Part shown: positions 7,041 to 15,479 of the stretch, piece by piece
How the letters are laid out: every line of letters starts with the position of its first letter
How positions within the stretch are numbered: the first letter of the stretch is position 1
Source: Sphingomonas sp.
GTDB lineage: Bacteria; Pseudomonadota; Alphaproteobacteria; Sphingomonadales; Sphingomonadaceae
Length of the DNA: 34,229 bases
Direction of reading: 5' to 3'
Assembly: GCA_025356055.1 (NCBI GenBank)
Contig: JANXUU010000068.1
Coordinates: forward strand, 1 to 34,229
Notes under the pieces: generated by a model
What the model was told of the DNA's origin: nothing
Databases searched by the model: none
Seen by the model: the letters and a program-made list of their open reading frames with translations, nothing else
Position numbers and translations under genes: made by a program

Positions 7041-9384
7041 TCACCTCCAATTGCTTGTGGCGCTGCGACTTGGCCTTTTGCTGAAGTTCTGATTGCTTCG
7101 CCCGCGTTTTTGCGGTCTCCCGCATTAACTGAGCGGCCCCCGAAAGATAGGGCTTGGGTACCGCAACGGCACGGGTCGCATACCAAGCCGCAGCGCGCAG
7201 CGTGAAGTTTGGATCTGTGAGGTGAAGCCGGCCCAGCGCCACGAGGTCAGCCCGTCGACAAGCAATGATCGTGTTGACCTGCCCGGGCTCCGTGATTGCG
7301 CCTACGCACATGGTGCGAATGCCGACCTCGTTGCGGACTGTCTCGGAAAACGGCACTTGATACATTCGGCCATAGACCGGGGCTTGATCTGGAACGGTCT
7401 GGCCTGACGACAGGCTAATGAGGTCGCATTCGGCATCCTTGAAGGCGCGCGCGATGACGATGAGATCCTCCTCGCTAAGCCCACCCTCCCGCCAGTCGCT
7501 GGCGGAGAGGCGGACCGACATTGGTTTGGCCGCGGGCCAAGTGGCGCGCATCGCCGCAAACAGTTCAAGCGGAAATCGAAGTCGGTTTTCAATCGACCCG
7601 CCATATTCGTCCGAACGGCGATTGGTGAGCGGCGACAGGAAACTAGCGACAAGGTATCCGTGTGCGGCGTGAAGCTCTAACAAGTCGAAACCGGCTCGAT
7701 CCGCGCGCTGCGCTGCTTCAACGAAATCGGCGATAATGGCGTCCATCCCCGCGCGGTCCAATTCGGCCGGTGCCTGGCTTTCTCCCGGCAACCAAGGGAG
7801 CGGCGACGCGGACACGATTGGCCAATTGAGCGCAGGATCAGCAATCGGATGGTCTGCTGCTTCCCACCCAAGTTGGGTTGATGCCTTGCGCCCGGCATGG
7901 CCAAGTTGGATCGCCAGCTTGGCGGGCCCGTTTTTTTTGGCGAAATCGACGATCCGCTTCCACGCAATTTCCTGAATGTCATTCCACAGTCCCGGACAGC
8001 CCAAGGTAATCCGTGCATCTTTCGATGTGCAGGTCATTTCCACGTAAACGAGGCCTGCACCCCCTACCGCTCGGGCACCATAATGCATCAAGTGCCAATC
8101 GCCAGGCACGCCGTCGACGGCACGATACTGGGCCATGGGCGCTACGACGACACGATTGGGAATCGACAGGCCGCGAAGCGTCAACGGCGTGAACATTGGC
8201 GTCGGGCGTTTGGCGACAAGGTCGATTCCCGTTTCGGCATGGTAGCTTTGGTAGAAATCATCCTCGACTGCCGTAAGAAAGGCAGGGTCCCGCAATTCGA
8301 GATTATCCCACGTGATCGATTTTGCGCGTGACATAACCATCATTGCGAATTGCTGGGGAGGCATGTCCCAAGAACGCTCGACATGTTCGAACCAAGCCAG
8401 CGACACGGCGGCGTTATGTTGGGTGATTTCGATCGCGGTCGCACGGTTTTCTCGATAGGCGTCGAAAGCAGCCGGAACGTCCTGTTCATTCTCCAGCAGC
8501 GCATCGGCCAACGCAATCGCGCTCTCCATCGCCAATTTGGTGCCCGAACCGATTGAGAAATGGGCAGTCGCCATCGCGTCCCCAAGAAGCACGATCCGGC
8601 CATGGGACCAGCGCCGGCAACTAATCCGCGGAAAGTTGCGCCATAGCGACCGGTTGACCAACAAAGGGTGACCTTCGAGATCCTCGGCGAAAATAGCTTC
8701 CAAAGCCCGTGCAGCCTGGTTTTCGTCCATCGAGTCGAAGCCATTCCCTGCCCAGCATTCGGGAGTCGTCTCGATCACCCAAGTCGAACGATCGCGGTCA
8801 TATTGATAGCAGTGGGCGACAATGATCCCATGCGGGGTCTCGCGGAAAAAATAAGTGAAGTCTTTGAGTGGCCGGGTCGAACCCATCCATGTGAATTTGT
8901 TGCGGGTTGGGCTTATGAGCGGCTCAAAGGCGGCGGCGTGGGCATCGCGAATGCGGCTATTGGTCCCGTCGGCGGCTACGATCACATCGGACGAGGCAAG
9001 GTGTTGCTCGATTGTCGTCGGGTCGATCGTTACTCCGTAATGACTTATGACCCCGACTGCATCGGCTCGCGCTTGGAGAATTTGGAGCAACTTCAGCCGC
9101 GAGCAACCAGCGAACCCATTGCCGCCGCACCGGATGTCATGGCCTTTGAAGCGGATGCGGATGTCATCCCAGTAGGCAAAGGCATCGGCGATCATTGCGT
9201 AGGATTCGGGATCGCGGCTGAGGAATTCGCCAAGTGTCTCGTCCGAGAAAACGACTCCAAAGCCAAACGTGTCGTCGGGCTGGTTTTGCTCGAACAATTC
9301 GACGTGCCAGTCGGGTCGTGCCTTCTTTACAAGAATGCCGAGATAGAGGCCCCCTGGACCACCACCAATGATACTGATCCGCAA
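7012..9384 (-). CDS. Two-domain flavoprotein: 2-aminobenzoyl-CoA monooxygenase/reductase-like (FAD hydroxylase fused to old-yellow-enzyme domain)
   Basis: This 790-residue fusion matches the architecture of the 2-aminobenzoyl-CoA monooxygenase/reductase known from Azoarcus evansii, also annotated as bifunctional salicylyl-CoA 5-hydroxylase/oxidoreductase. The N-terminal half (about residues 1-385) is a class A FAD monooxygenase: dinucleotide motif IIGGGPGGLYLG, GFGVVFSDETLG, the AADGTNSRIRD motif and VLLGDAMATAHFSIGSG. The C-terminal half (from about residue 395) is an old-yellow-enzyme FMN domain with NRVVVAPMAQY and LGHAGRKAST. The known reaction hydroxylates 2-aminobenzoyl-CoA and reduces the ring to a non-aromatic 2-amino-5-oxocyclohexene carboxyl-CoA, using O2 and NADH. 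It lies downstream of the ornithine cyclodeaminase-family gene (78-base gap). The CoA ligase, hydratase, dehydrogenase and Rid genes in the window fit this role. A salicylyl-CoA substrate remains possible. Confidence 0.9.
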   Translation of the reverse strand: MRISIIGGGPGGLYLGILVKKARPDWHVELFEQNQPDDTFGFGVVFSDETLGEFLSRDPESYAMIADAFAYWDDIRIRFKGHDIRCGGNGFAGCSRLKLLQILQARADAVGVISHYGVTIDPTTIEQHLASSDVIVAADGTNSRIRDAHAAAFEPLISPTRNKFTWMGSTRPLKDFTYFFRETPHGIIVAHCYQYDRDRSTWVIETTPECWAGNGFDSMDENQAARALEAIFAEDLEGHPLLVNRSLWRNFPRISCRRWSHGRIVLLGDAMATAHFSIGSGTKLAMESAIALADALLENEQDVPAAFDAYRENRATAIEITQHNAAVSLAWFEHVERSWDMPPQQFAMMVMSRAKSITWDNLELRDPAFLTAVEDDFYQSYHAETGIDLVAKRPTPMFTPLTLRGLSIPNRVVVAPMAQYRAVDGVPGDWHLMHYGARAVGGAGLVYVEMTCTSKDARITLGCPGLWNDIQEIAWKRIVDFAKKNGPAKLAIQLGHAGRKASTQLGWEAADHPIADPALNWPIVSASPLPWLPGESQAPAELDRAGMDAIIADFVEAAQRADRAGFDLLELHAAHGYLVASFLSPLTNRRSDEYGGSIENRLRFPLELFAAMRATWPAAKPMSVRLSASDWREGGLSEEDLIVIARAFKDAECDLISLSSGQTVPDQAPVYGRMYQVPFSETVRNEVGIRTMCVGAITEPGQVNTIIACRRADLVALGRLHLTDPNFTLRAAAWYATRAVAVPKPYLSGAAQLMRETAKTRAKQSELQQKAKSQRHKQLEVTSARADRNS

Positions 9385-9462
9385 AACTCGTTCCTCGAAG
9401 CGTTCACGCAGGGGATAGACTAATCGCCGAAATGCTTCAAACCTAAAATAGTTCGCGCTTGA

Positions 9463-10464
9463 TCAGAAACTTACTTTTTGTCCGATCCCCCGAGCGCATG
9501 CTCGCTCATGGATTAGATGAGCCGCCGCAAGGTCTTGTGCCGCGATCCCGAGCGATTTGTATAGCGTGATGTCCTCCGGGGACGTCCTCCCGGCAAGGCT
9601 GCCGTTAGCGACGTCGCCGATCTCGCCGAGCAGATGGTCAAGACCGATCTTGCCGGAGTCAATCGCGCGACGAAGCTCGCCCGCCTCGTTGATTGCTGAA
9701 AGCCGAAGGTCAACAAAGTAGCGAACCTTAGTAACGAGCGAGACATCGGCTTCGGCGGTCGTAACGATGCTCGACCCAACGAGATTGACGTGAGTCCCCG
9801 GCCCCACATCGGTGCCAAACAAGACAGGATCGCGGGCCTTGCTGACAGTGCAAATAATGTCTGCTCCGGCGACACAGTCGCCGACATTGGCGACTGGTTC
9901 GACCATTAATCCGGTACGCTCTGACTGTTCCTGAGAAAAGCGTTCGGCGCTCGCAAGATTTGGCGACCAAGCGCGCACGCGGCGCAATGGCCGGACGCAT
10001 TGCATCGCCTCAAGGTGACTTACGGCCTGCTCGCCGGTACCCAGGATTGCCAGGTCTCCGGCATCGGGACGCGCCAGAAGGTCGGTGGCGAGCGCACTCA
10101 CGGCGGCGGTGCGGACGGCGGTGATCTCGCCCGCATCAAGGATTGCCACGGGGCGACCGTGCGCCGTCTCGAACAACAGGACTATGCCAAGGTGCGAGGA
10201 GTAGGCGGTCCCAACGTTGCGCGGGCTCAAGCTGACGATCTTGACGCCATAGCACTCCGGATCGGCGAGGAAGCCGCCCATGTTCCCCATCATTCCAATG
10301 TCACCAGGCATTTTTATGACCGTGCGCAAAGGAATTTCAGCGCGACCCTCGGAAACCGCGATCATCGTCCGGCGCATCAGGTCGATGCAATCCGCCATCG
10401 GGAGAAGTTCGCGGATCTCGGCGCCTCGAAGGATGCGTAAATCGACGCCTGGACGTTCGATCAT
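9463..10464 (-). CDS. Ornithine cyclodeaminase / mu-crystallin family NAD(P)-dependent imine reductase or amino acid dehydrogenase
   Basis: This 333-residue protein has the family marks: a substrate-binding half with AEIPLRTVIKMPGD and GVKIVSLSP, the hinge ILDAGEITAVRTAAVSAL, and a Rossmann domain starting LAILGTGEQAVSHLEAM. Family members include ornithine cyclodeaminase, ketimine reductase, alanine dehydrogenase and iminosuccinate reductase, so the exact reaction cannot be read from sequence. The frame extends to 10491, but the ATG at 10464 forms an ATGA overlap with the stop of the upstream class V PLP gene and starts the protein just before the first conserved strand. Coupling to a PLP enzyme suggests that it reduces or forms an imino/2-oxo acid related to that enzyme's amino acid. 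It is probably not a true ornithine cyclodeaminase, given the aromatic context. Confidence 0.85.
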   Translation of the reverse strand: MIERPGVDLRILRGAEIRELLPMADCIDLMRRTMIAVSEGRAEIPLRTVIKMPGDIGMMGNMGGFLADPECYGVKIVSLSPRNVGTAYSSHLGIVLLFETAHGRPVAILDAGEITAVRTAAVSALATDLLARPDAGDLAILGTGEQAVSHLEAMQCVRPLRRVRAWSPNLASAERFSQEQSERTGLMVEPVANVGDCVAGADIICTVSKARDPVLFGTDVGPGTHVNLVGSSIVTTAEADVSLVTKVRYFVDLRLSAINEAGELRRAIDSGKIGLDHLLGEIGDVANGSLAGRTSPEDITLYKSLGIAAQDLAAAHLIHERACARGIGQKVSF

Positions 10465-11606
10465 GAGGCAAAGCTGTCCTTTAGTTCGCACATCGCGTTG
10501 ATGAAGGCAGCGATGTCGTTTTCATTATTATAGAAATGGAAGGCCGCCCTAAGGTTTTGGTCACGGTGGGACACGACAATATTGCGCTTTTCCAAAGCAG
10601 CGGCGAGGCCGCCGCTGTCACGGGATGGTATCGCAATCATCGCGCCACGGCGAGAGTCGTCGCGCGGCGTGATCGCCGGCCATCCGATTTTGGCAAGCTG
10701 GTCCATGCATTGCCCTGATAGGCTGCGCACACGTTTCTCGATTGCATCGGTTCCGATTTCCGCGATGATCCCTAAAGCCGCTTCCGCTGCATAGCAGGCA
10801 ACGACCGGCGGAGTTCCCCCCTCGAACCGGCGTGCCGTTAAGGACGGGCAATTGCTCTTTATGTTCATCGCATTGATGTCGGCCTGCGCAAACCATCCGG
10901 AGACGGTTGGCAGGAGTTGTTGAATAAGCGAGCCACGGACATAAAGGAATCCGATACCCGCCGTTGCCAGCAGATATTTGTAGAGTCCACCAACCGCAAA
11001 ATCGACGTCGAGCGCGCCTACATCCACTGTCATTGAGCCAACCGACTGATAGCAATCTAGCATCATGAGCGCACCGCGGTCGTGAGCAATGCGGCCAATT
11101 GCCGCTGCGTCCAGCCGGGCGCCGTTCCTAAAGCCTACGTGGGTAACCGCCACTAACCGGGTACGCTCGTCGATGGCATCTGCGAAGCGCTCAGGTGAAA
11201 TCCAGCCATCGGCGCCTAACGGCACATGGACGACGCGTGCACCGCGCGTTTCTTGGGCGTGCCAAATCTGCGCATTGGTCGGGAACTCGAGGTCACTGGT
11301 GACGATGGTGTCGCGCTTGCCGCTAAAGTCGAGCGCACTTGCGACGGCATTGATCCCGGCTGTGGTGGAACTTGTCACTGCAATCTCGTCGGGCGTTGCC
11401 CTCAGGATAGTCGCGAGCCCGGACCGCACTGCTTCATTCTTCGCGACCCATACTTCCCAGTTGGCGCCGACTGCGAGCCGGTCGTCCAGGTAGCTTGAGA
11501 AAGCGGCCCGAACGGAGTCAGCCAAGGCTGCGTAGGAACCGCTATTGAGGTACGTCTTTTCGCCAAGCAGTGGAAAGCGACTGCGCAACGCTTCAAAATC
11601 AGTCAT
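10461..11606 (-). CDS. Class V PLP-dependent enzyme (aminotransferase / epimerase / kynureninase-like fold)
   Basis: This 381-residue class V PLP enzyme has the N-terminal TYLNSGSYAALADSV typical of the isopenicillin-N-epimerase and cysteine-desulfurase-like branch. It has an SSTTAGINAVAS cofactor-phosphate loop, MMLDCYQSVG with Asp184 for the pyridine nitrogen, and VGGLYKYLLA with the presumed Schiff-base Lys210. Class V includes alanine-glyoxylate aminotransferases, desulfurases and kynureninase, and the sequence does not settle which activity applies. In an anthranilate-related island a kynureninase-like C-C lyase or an aminotransferase is attractive, but this is inference. The start codon lies only 36 bases from the divergent PLP dehydratase start. 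The gene is coupled by ATGA to the ornithine cyclodeaminase-family gene. Confidence 0.88.
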   Translation of the reverse strand: MTDFEALRSRFPLLGEKTYLNSGSYAALADSVRAAFSSYLDDRLAVGANWEVWVAKNEAVRSGLATILRATPDEIAVTSSTTAGINAVASALDFSGKRDTIVTSDLEFPTNAQIWHAQETRGARVVHVPLGADGWISPERFADAIDERTRLVAVTHVGFRNGARLDAAAIGRIAHDRGALMMLDCYQSVGSMTVDVGALDVDFAVGGLYKYLLATAGIGFLYVRGSLIQQLLPTVSGWFAQADINAMNIKSNCPSLTARRFEGGTPPVVACYAAEAALGIIAEIGTDAIEKRVRSLSGQCMDQLAKIGWPAITPRDDSRRGAMIAIPSRDSGGLAAALEKRNIVVSHRDQNLRAAFHFYNNENDIAAFINAMCELKDSFAS

Positions 11607-11642
11607 GACTAGCTGTTCCCTACCTCAGCCCGGAGCGACTCA

Positions 11643-12605
11643 ATGTTCGCCAATGTCGAGCCGATCAGTCTTGCCGAAATACAAGCCGCACATCGGCGCC
11701 TCCGCGAAATTGCACTTCGCACCCCGGTCATTCGCTGTGACGCGGCGCAAGCGGGCCGCGATCTGTGGCTCAAGCTGGAAAATCTTCAGCAGATTGGATC
11801 GTTCAAGGTTCGGCCAATCGGGAATGCTGTCCTGTCGCGTGATTGCAGCGTGCTTGCCCGCGGCATTTACACTTCGAGCTCGGGAAATAGCGCACTTGGC
11901 TTGGCGTGGATGGCACGCAAGCTGGGTATCGGCGCGACCGCAGTGGTTCCGGAGAATGCCCCAGAGGCGAAACTTGTTGGCCTGCGCAAGCTCGGCGCGC
12001 AAATCATTATGCTTCCCTATGCTCAGTGGTGGCAGGTCATTGAAACGGGTCATCACGAAGGCCTCGATGGCCTCTACATCGACGCAGTACGCGATCCGGC
12101 CGCGCTCGCCGGGGACGGAACGATTGGCGTCGAGATCGCCGAGGATGCGGGCGAACTCGATGCGGTTTTCATCCCTTTTGGTGGTGGCGGGCTTGCCTGC
12201 GGGATAGCCTGCGCCCTCAAGGCACTGCGGCCTTCTGTCAAAATCGTGGTCTGCGAACTGGCCAGCGCGCAACCGCTTAAGGCGGCCTTGTCGGCGGGCC
12301 GTCCGGTAACCGTGCAAGCGGCCCCCGGTTTTGTCAGCGGGGTCGGCTATAGCCGAGTGCTGCCAGAAATGTGGACGTTGGTATCGTCGCTTGTCGACGA
12401 GGTAGTCACTGTCACTCTTGACCAGGTAAAGGCAGCGATCCGAGTGATGGTCGCCACCAATCACGTCGTCGCTGAAGGAGCTGGCGCCGTCTCCGTCGCA
12501 GCGGCGCTTTATGGCGCGCACTCCCACCGGCGGGTCTGCGCCGTGGTATCGGGCGGGAACCTTGACCCGGCCCAGCTCGCAGAAATAGTCACGTCAGGCG
12601 GTTAG
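11643..12605 (+). CDS. Threonine dehydratase-like PLP enzyme (fold type II)
   Basis: This 320-residue fold-type-II PLP protein resembles serine/threonine dehydratases and hydroxyaspartate dehydratase/racemase relatives. The Schiff-base lysine is in IGSFKVRPIGNA (Lys55), followed by the substrate loop SSSGNSALGLAW. The glycine-rich phosphate loop FGGGGLACGIAC comes near residue 180. Such enzymes remove water or ammonia from beta-hydroxy amino acids, or racemise them. The classic SFKxRGA motif is altered to SFKVRPI, with Pro where Gly is usual, so the specificity may be shifted. The ATG at 11643 has a GGAG eight bases upstream. It is divergent from the class V PLP gene and convergent with the permease, whose stop overlaps it by 12 bases. 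A beta-hydroxy amino acid substrate is an inference. Confidence 0.86.
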   Translation: MFANVEPISLAEIQAAHRRLREIALRTPVIRCDAAQAGRDLWLKLENLQQIGSFKVRPIGNAVLSRDCSVLARGIYTSSSGNSALGLAWMARKLGIGATAVVPENAPEAKLVGLRKLGAQIIMLPYAQWWQVIETGHHEGLDGLYIDAVRDPAALAGDGTIGVEIAEDAGELDAVFIPFGGGGLACGIACALKALRPSVKIVVCELASAQPLKAALSAGRPVTVQAAPGFVSGVGYSRVLPEMWTLVSSLVDEVVTVTLDQVKAAIRVMVATNHVVAEGAGAVSVAAALYGAHSHRRVCAVVSGGNLDPAQLAEIVTSGG

Positions 12606-14000
12606 ATCGGCTGAAAGCGCAAGCGGAACCGCGTCCCGATGGCTTCGCTTCCAGGCGAAGTAGGCCAGCGTGATGAAACCAAGCCACGGCACCCCCACGA
12701 TCCACGAGATATTCCAGAACTCCGTGTCCAGCCCCATTGTCACGAGGATCGCCCCGAGCAACGCCAGCCCTGTGATCTGCATGAAGGGAAATAGCGGCAT
12801 TCGGACGGGAAGGGCAGCCTTTCCGTGATGCCGACGGAAGCTCAAATGGCTGACCAAGATGGTTATCCAGACAACTATGGCTCCAAACAGCGCGACACCG
12901 AACAAGTAATTGTAAGCGAGCGGAGTCACCACCGAAAGTGCGGCGGCCGCGAGAATGCTTGCGCCCGATACGAGGATGGCCGCGACCGGCGTGCCATTTT
13001 TACTAAGCTTGCCCAGAAATGAGGGGGCGTATGACCCCCGCGACAAGGAAAAGAGCATCCTCGAGCAAAGGTAGACGTTGGTGTTCATGCTCGACAAGGC
13101 GGCGGTAATGACAACAAAGTTCATCATTCCTGCAGCATGGCGAATGCCGCTATGCGCGAACACTTTTACGAACGGGCTTTGGGTGATGACTTTGGCGCCG
13201 GTCTCCGTCCAGGGCACAAAACTGACGACGATTGCCAAGGCCAGGATGTAGAAAAGAAAGAGACGAAAAGCCATGGTTCGAAGCGCCGCGGGGATTGCCG
13301 TTACGGGATCTTTTGTCTCGCCCGAAGTCACGGCGATGACCTCGATCCCGTTGAATGAGAAAATTCCAATTAGGACGCCCATCCACACTCCGCCAAGACC
13401 GTGAGGAAGAAAACCGCCTGGTAGGCCAGTAAGATTGGCGGCGCCTGTCGCCGGCTGCCCGATGCCGAAGATAGTTGACGCGCCAACGATGATAAAAACA
13501 ACGATAGCGGCCACCTTGATGAAGGCGAACCAATATTCGATCGTCCCAAAATTGCCGACCGAGCGCGAGTTGAAATAGAGCAGGATGCTCGCGAAACCGA
13601 TCGACCATATCCACACCGGGAGCTCTGGAAACCAGTATCCCATGTAGAGACCAACGGCGACTGCCTCGCCGCCAACCGCGATGACCTGGGCCAACCAATA
13701 AGTGTAACGGACCATAAAGCCGGCCCATGGATTGAGGTAGGTTTCCGCATATATGCCAAAAGAACCCGCGGTTGGATGAACGACAGCCATTTCCGACAGG
13801 CTGAACACCATTACTACGGCGATGAAACCCGCGACAATGTAGCTGAGCAGGACGCCCGGCCCTGCATATCCAATCGCCAGCCCACTGCCGAGAAACAGCC
13901 CTGTCCCGATGGCGCCTCCAAGTCCGATCATCGTGATCTGGGCTTTGCTCAAAGACTGCTGCAGGCCCTGCTCGCCGATCGTGACCGGGTCCTTGTCCAT
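12594..14000 (-). CDS. Amino-acid permease, APC superfamily (copy A)
   Basis: This 468-residue inner-membrane transporter of the amino acid-polyamine-organocation superfamily is predicted to have about 12 membrane helices. The N-terminal signature ITMIGLGGAIGTGLFLGSG in helix 1 and SLSEMAVVHPTAGSFG after helix 2 are typical of AnsP/AroP/GabP-type proton symporters. MAIPAALRT-like sequence and LSSMNTNVYLCSRML are further family marks. Transport of an aromatic or other bulky amino acid is expected but not proven. The frame extends to GTG 14015; ATG 14000 has GGGAG about eight bases upstream and is preferred. It shares roughly two-thirds of its residues by eye with the second permease at 31709-33109, which makes the two paralogs. 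Upstream sequence contains a TGCTTTAAGCA palindrome. Confidence 0.92.
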   Translation of the reverse strand: MDKDPVTIGEQGLQQSLSKAQITMIGLGGAIGTGLFLGSGLAIGYAGPGVLLSYIVAGFIAVVMVFSLSEMAVVHPTAGSFGIYAETYLNPWAGFMVRYTYWLAQVIAVGGEAVAVGLYMGYWFPELPVWIWSIGFASILLYFNSRSVGNFGTIEYWFAFIKVAAIVVFIIVGASTIFGIGQPATGAANLTGLPGGFLPHGLGGVWMGVLIGIFSFNGIEVIAVTSGETKDPVTAIPAALRTMAFRLFLFYILALAIVVSFVPWTETGAKVITQSPFVKVFAHSGIRHAAGMMNFVVITAALSSMNTNVYLCSRMLFSLSRGSYAPSFLGKLSKNGTPVAAILVSGASILAAAALSVVTPLAYNYLFGVALFGAIVVWITILVSHLSFRRHHGKAALPVRMPLFPFMQITGLALLGAILVTMGLDTEFWNISWIVGVPWLGFITLAYFAWKRSHRDAVPLALSADLTA

Positions 14001-14047
14001 CCGTTGGGCTCCCACCAGGGCCGTGCAGTCCGCCGGCCATATATATT

Positions 14048-14062
14048 TGCTTTAAGCATAAA
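14048..14062 (+). promoter_or_regulatory. Palindrome TGCTT-T-AAGCA with AT-rich tail, candidate operator
   Basis: A perfect 5-bp-arm inverted repeat sits in the gap between the divergent permease A and SDR genes. The 15 bases from 14048 match the element upstream of the TonB receptor (24907-24921, other strand) at 14 positions. The core octamer CTTTAAGC recurs inverted at 14153-14160 in the same gap, close to the SDR start. Shared control of transport and lower-pathway genes is inferred. Confidence 0.4.
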
Positions 14063-14175
14063 CTTTTGCGACAATCAAAAGCAGCTGGCCGGGCCGGTGT
14101 CGCTTTTGCAAAAGCAGAAGACCATCTTGCATTCGCACGTCTAATACTTCAAGCTTAAAGTTGTTAGGGGGTGGC

Positions 14176-14982
14176 ATGGGTTCGGGTGACGGCGCGATAG
14201 TGGTGGAACGGCAGGGTGAACAGTTTGCTAGCGGTGCCCGGCATGCTGTAATCACTGGAGGCGGAACCGGGATTGGCGCGGCAATCGCCCGTTCGCTCGC
14301 CAAGGATGGCAACAACGTAACGCTTATCGGGCGCCGTCCTGCGCCAATCGCAAGTCTGGCCGAGGAAATCGGAGGGTTCTCATATGCCGCGGATGTGACC
14401 GAGCGTTTCTCTGTCAACGCGGCATTCGAGAAAGCGCGCGTCGCCTTGGGCCCAATTGAGATTCTGGTAAATTGCGCGGGGGACGCGCCAAGCGGCAAGT
14501 TTGCAACGATCTCGCTCGATCAATGGCGCGCAACCATGGCAGTGAACCTCGACGCGCTGTTTATTTGCGTCCAAGCTGCGTTGCCTGATTTACTGGCAGC
14601 AACAGCGGGGAGGATCGTTACGATCTCGTCGACCGCGGGCCTCAAGGGATACGCCTATGTTGCTCCCTATGTTGCGGCCAAGCATGGCGCAATCGGACTG
14701 ACTCGAGCGCTAGCGGCAGAATTCGCCTCAACTGCCCTTACGGTCAACGCGGTTTGTCCGGGCTTTACCGATACCGATATGGTGGCTCGTGCGGTCACTA
14801 CCATCGGCGCCTTAACTGGACGGGACGAGCAGGCAGCCCGCGCCGAACTGGCGCGCTATAATCCTCAGCGCAGACTGATCGCGCCCGAAGAGGTGGCAGC
14901 AGCCGTATCGTGGCTGTGCCGGCTCGACAGCCAGTCGATTACTGGCCAGGCAATCGCCGTGGCCGGCGGAGAAGTAACGTGA
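14176..14982 (+). CDS. Short-chain dehydrogenase/reductase (SDR)
   Basis: This classical SDR of about 268 residues has the nucleotide motif ITGGGTGIGAAIA, the structural LVNCAGDAPSG, and the catalytic Ser in TISSTAGLKG. The YVAAK of YVAPYVAAKHGAIG holds the catalytic Tyr and Lys, and VNAVCPGFTDTDM follows. It interconverts an alcohol and a ketone with NAD(P)H. First in an operon with MarR, enoyl-CoA hydratase-like, acyl-CoA dehydrogenase and Rid genes, it probably acts on a hydroxy- or oxo-acyl-CoA of the pathway, for example the ring ketone left by the flavoprotein. The frame also offers a TTG at 14161; ATG 14176 follows an AGGGGG-like ribosome site and is preferred. Its stop overlaps the MarR start as GTGA. 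Confidence 0.9.
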   Translation: MGSGDGAIVVERQGEQFASGARHAVITGGGTGIGAAIARSLAKDGNNVTLIGRRPAPIASLAEEIGGFSYAADVTERFSVNAAFEKARVALGPIEILVNCAGDAPSGKFATISLDQWRATMAVNLDALFICVQAALPDLLAATAGRIVTISSTAGLKGYAYVAPYVAAKHGAIGLTRALAAEFASTALTVNAVCPGFTDTDMVARAVTTIGALTGRDEQAARAELARYNPQRRLIAPEEVAAAVSWLCRLDSQSITGQAIAVAGGEVT

Positions 14983-15479
14983 GCAAAACGAAGATCCGCG
15001 AAATACATGATGGAAATCTCGGCGGTGGGCCGACGGACATTAGGTTGTGGCTGCGCTTGCTCGGCTGCTCGACAGTCATCGAAAAGCGATTGCGTCGCAA
15101 GCTCGCGGAGCGGTCGTCAACACTACCGCGGTTTGACGTGATGGCCGCACTTGTGCGCCATCCGGAAGGACTCACAATGTCGGCCCTGTCCCGCCAACTC
15201 CTAGTGTCCAACGGCAACATCACCCATCTTGTGCACTGGCTCGCTAAGGAGGGTCTCGTTGAGATCGAACAGTGCAGTCACGATGGTCGTTCGACTATAA
15301 CTCGCCTGGCGCCAAAAGGTGCAGAAGCCTTCGCCGTCCTTTCCCGAGAGCATCACCAATGGGTCGAGACGATGTTCGCCGGACTCGCCGCAAACGATAA
15401 AGAGAGATTGTTTGTCCTGCTCGGCAGGCTGCGGACCTCCGTTGAAGAATCGAAGGAGGACAGCGTCCGTGCAGCCTGA
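14979..15479 (+). CDS. MarR-family transcriptional regulator (second copy)
   Basis: This 166-residue MarR-type regulator has [21 protein letters not shown] (dimer helix), [30 protein letters not shown] (helix-turn-helix), the recognition helix [13 protein letters not shown], and the wing [24 protein letters not shown] at 14979 is preferred over upstream in-frame codons: it overlaps the SDR stop as GTGA and has GGAG about seven bases before it. It is embedded in the operon, not divergent, so it probably autoregulates the SDR-to-Rid unit. It binds a ligand that may be an aromatic acid or aryl-CoA, as known for MarR proteins of CoA-dependent aromatic pathways. It is only distantly similar to the MarR protein at 6558. 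Confidence 0.9.
   Translation: MSKTKIREIHDGNLGGGPTDIRLWLRLLGCSTVIEKRLRRKLAERSSTLPRFDVMAALVRHPEGLTMSALSRQLLVSNGNITHLVHWLAKEGLVEIEQCSHDGRSTITRLAPKGAEAFAVLSREHHQWVETMFAGLAANDKERLFVLLGRLRTSVEESKEDSVRAA

Noticed and set aside
10461-11606. Calling the class V PLP enzyme a kynureninase
   Set aside because: Fold and context would fit, but I see no kynureninase-specific motif, and several class V activities are equally compatible.
9463-12605. A true beta-hydroxyaspartate cycle cluster
   Set aside because: No hydroxyaspartate aldolase is present, the class V enzyme resembles the epimerase/desulfurase branch, and the surrounding genes are aromatic. Kept only as a finding to test.
13150-14040. Long alternative minus-strand frame over the permease gene
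   Set aside because: It is Arg/Gly-rich low-complexity translation in a shifted frame; the permease frame has clear transporter motifs.
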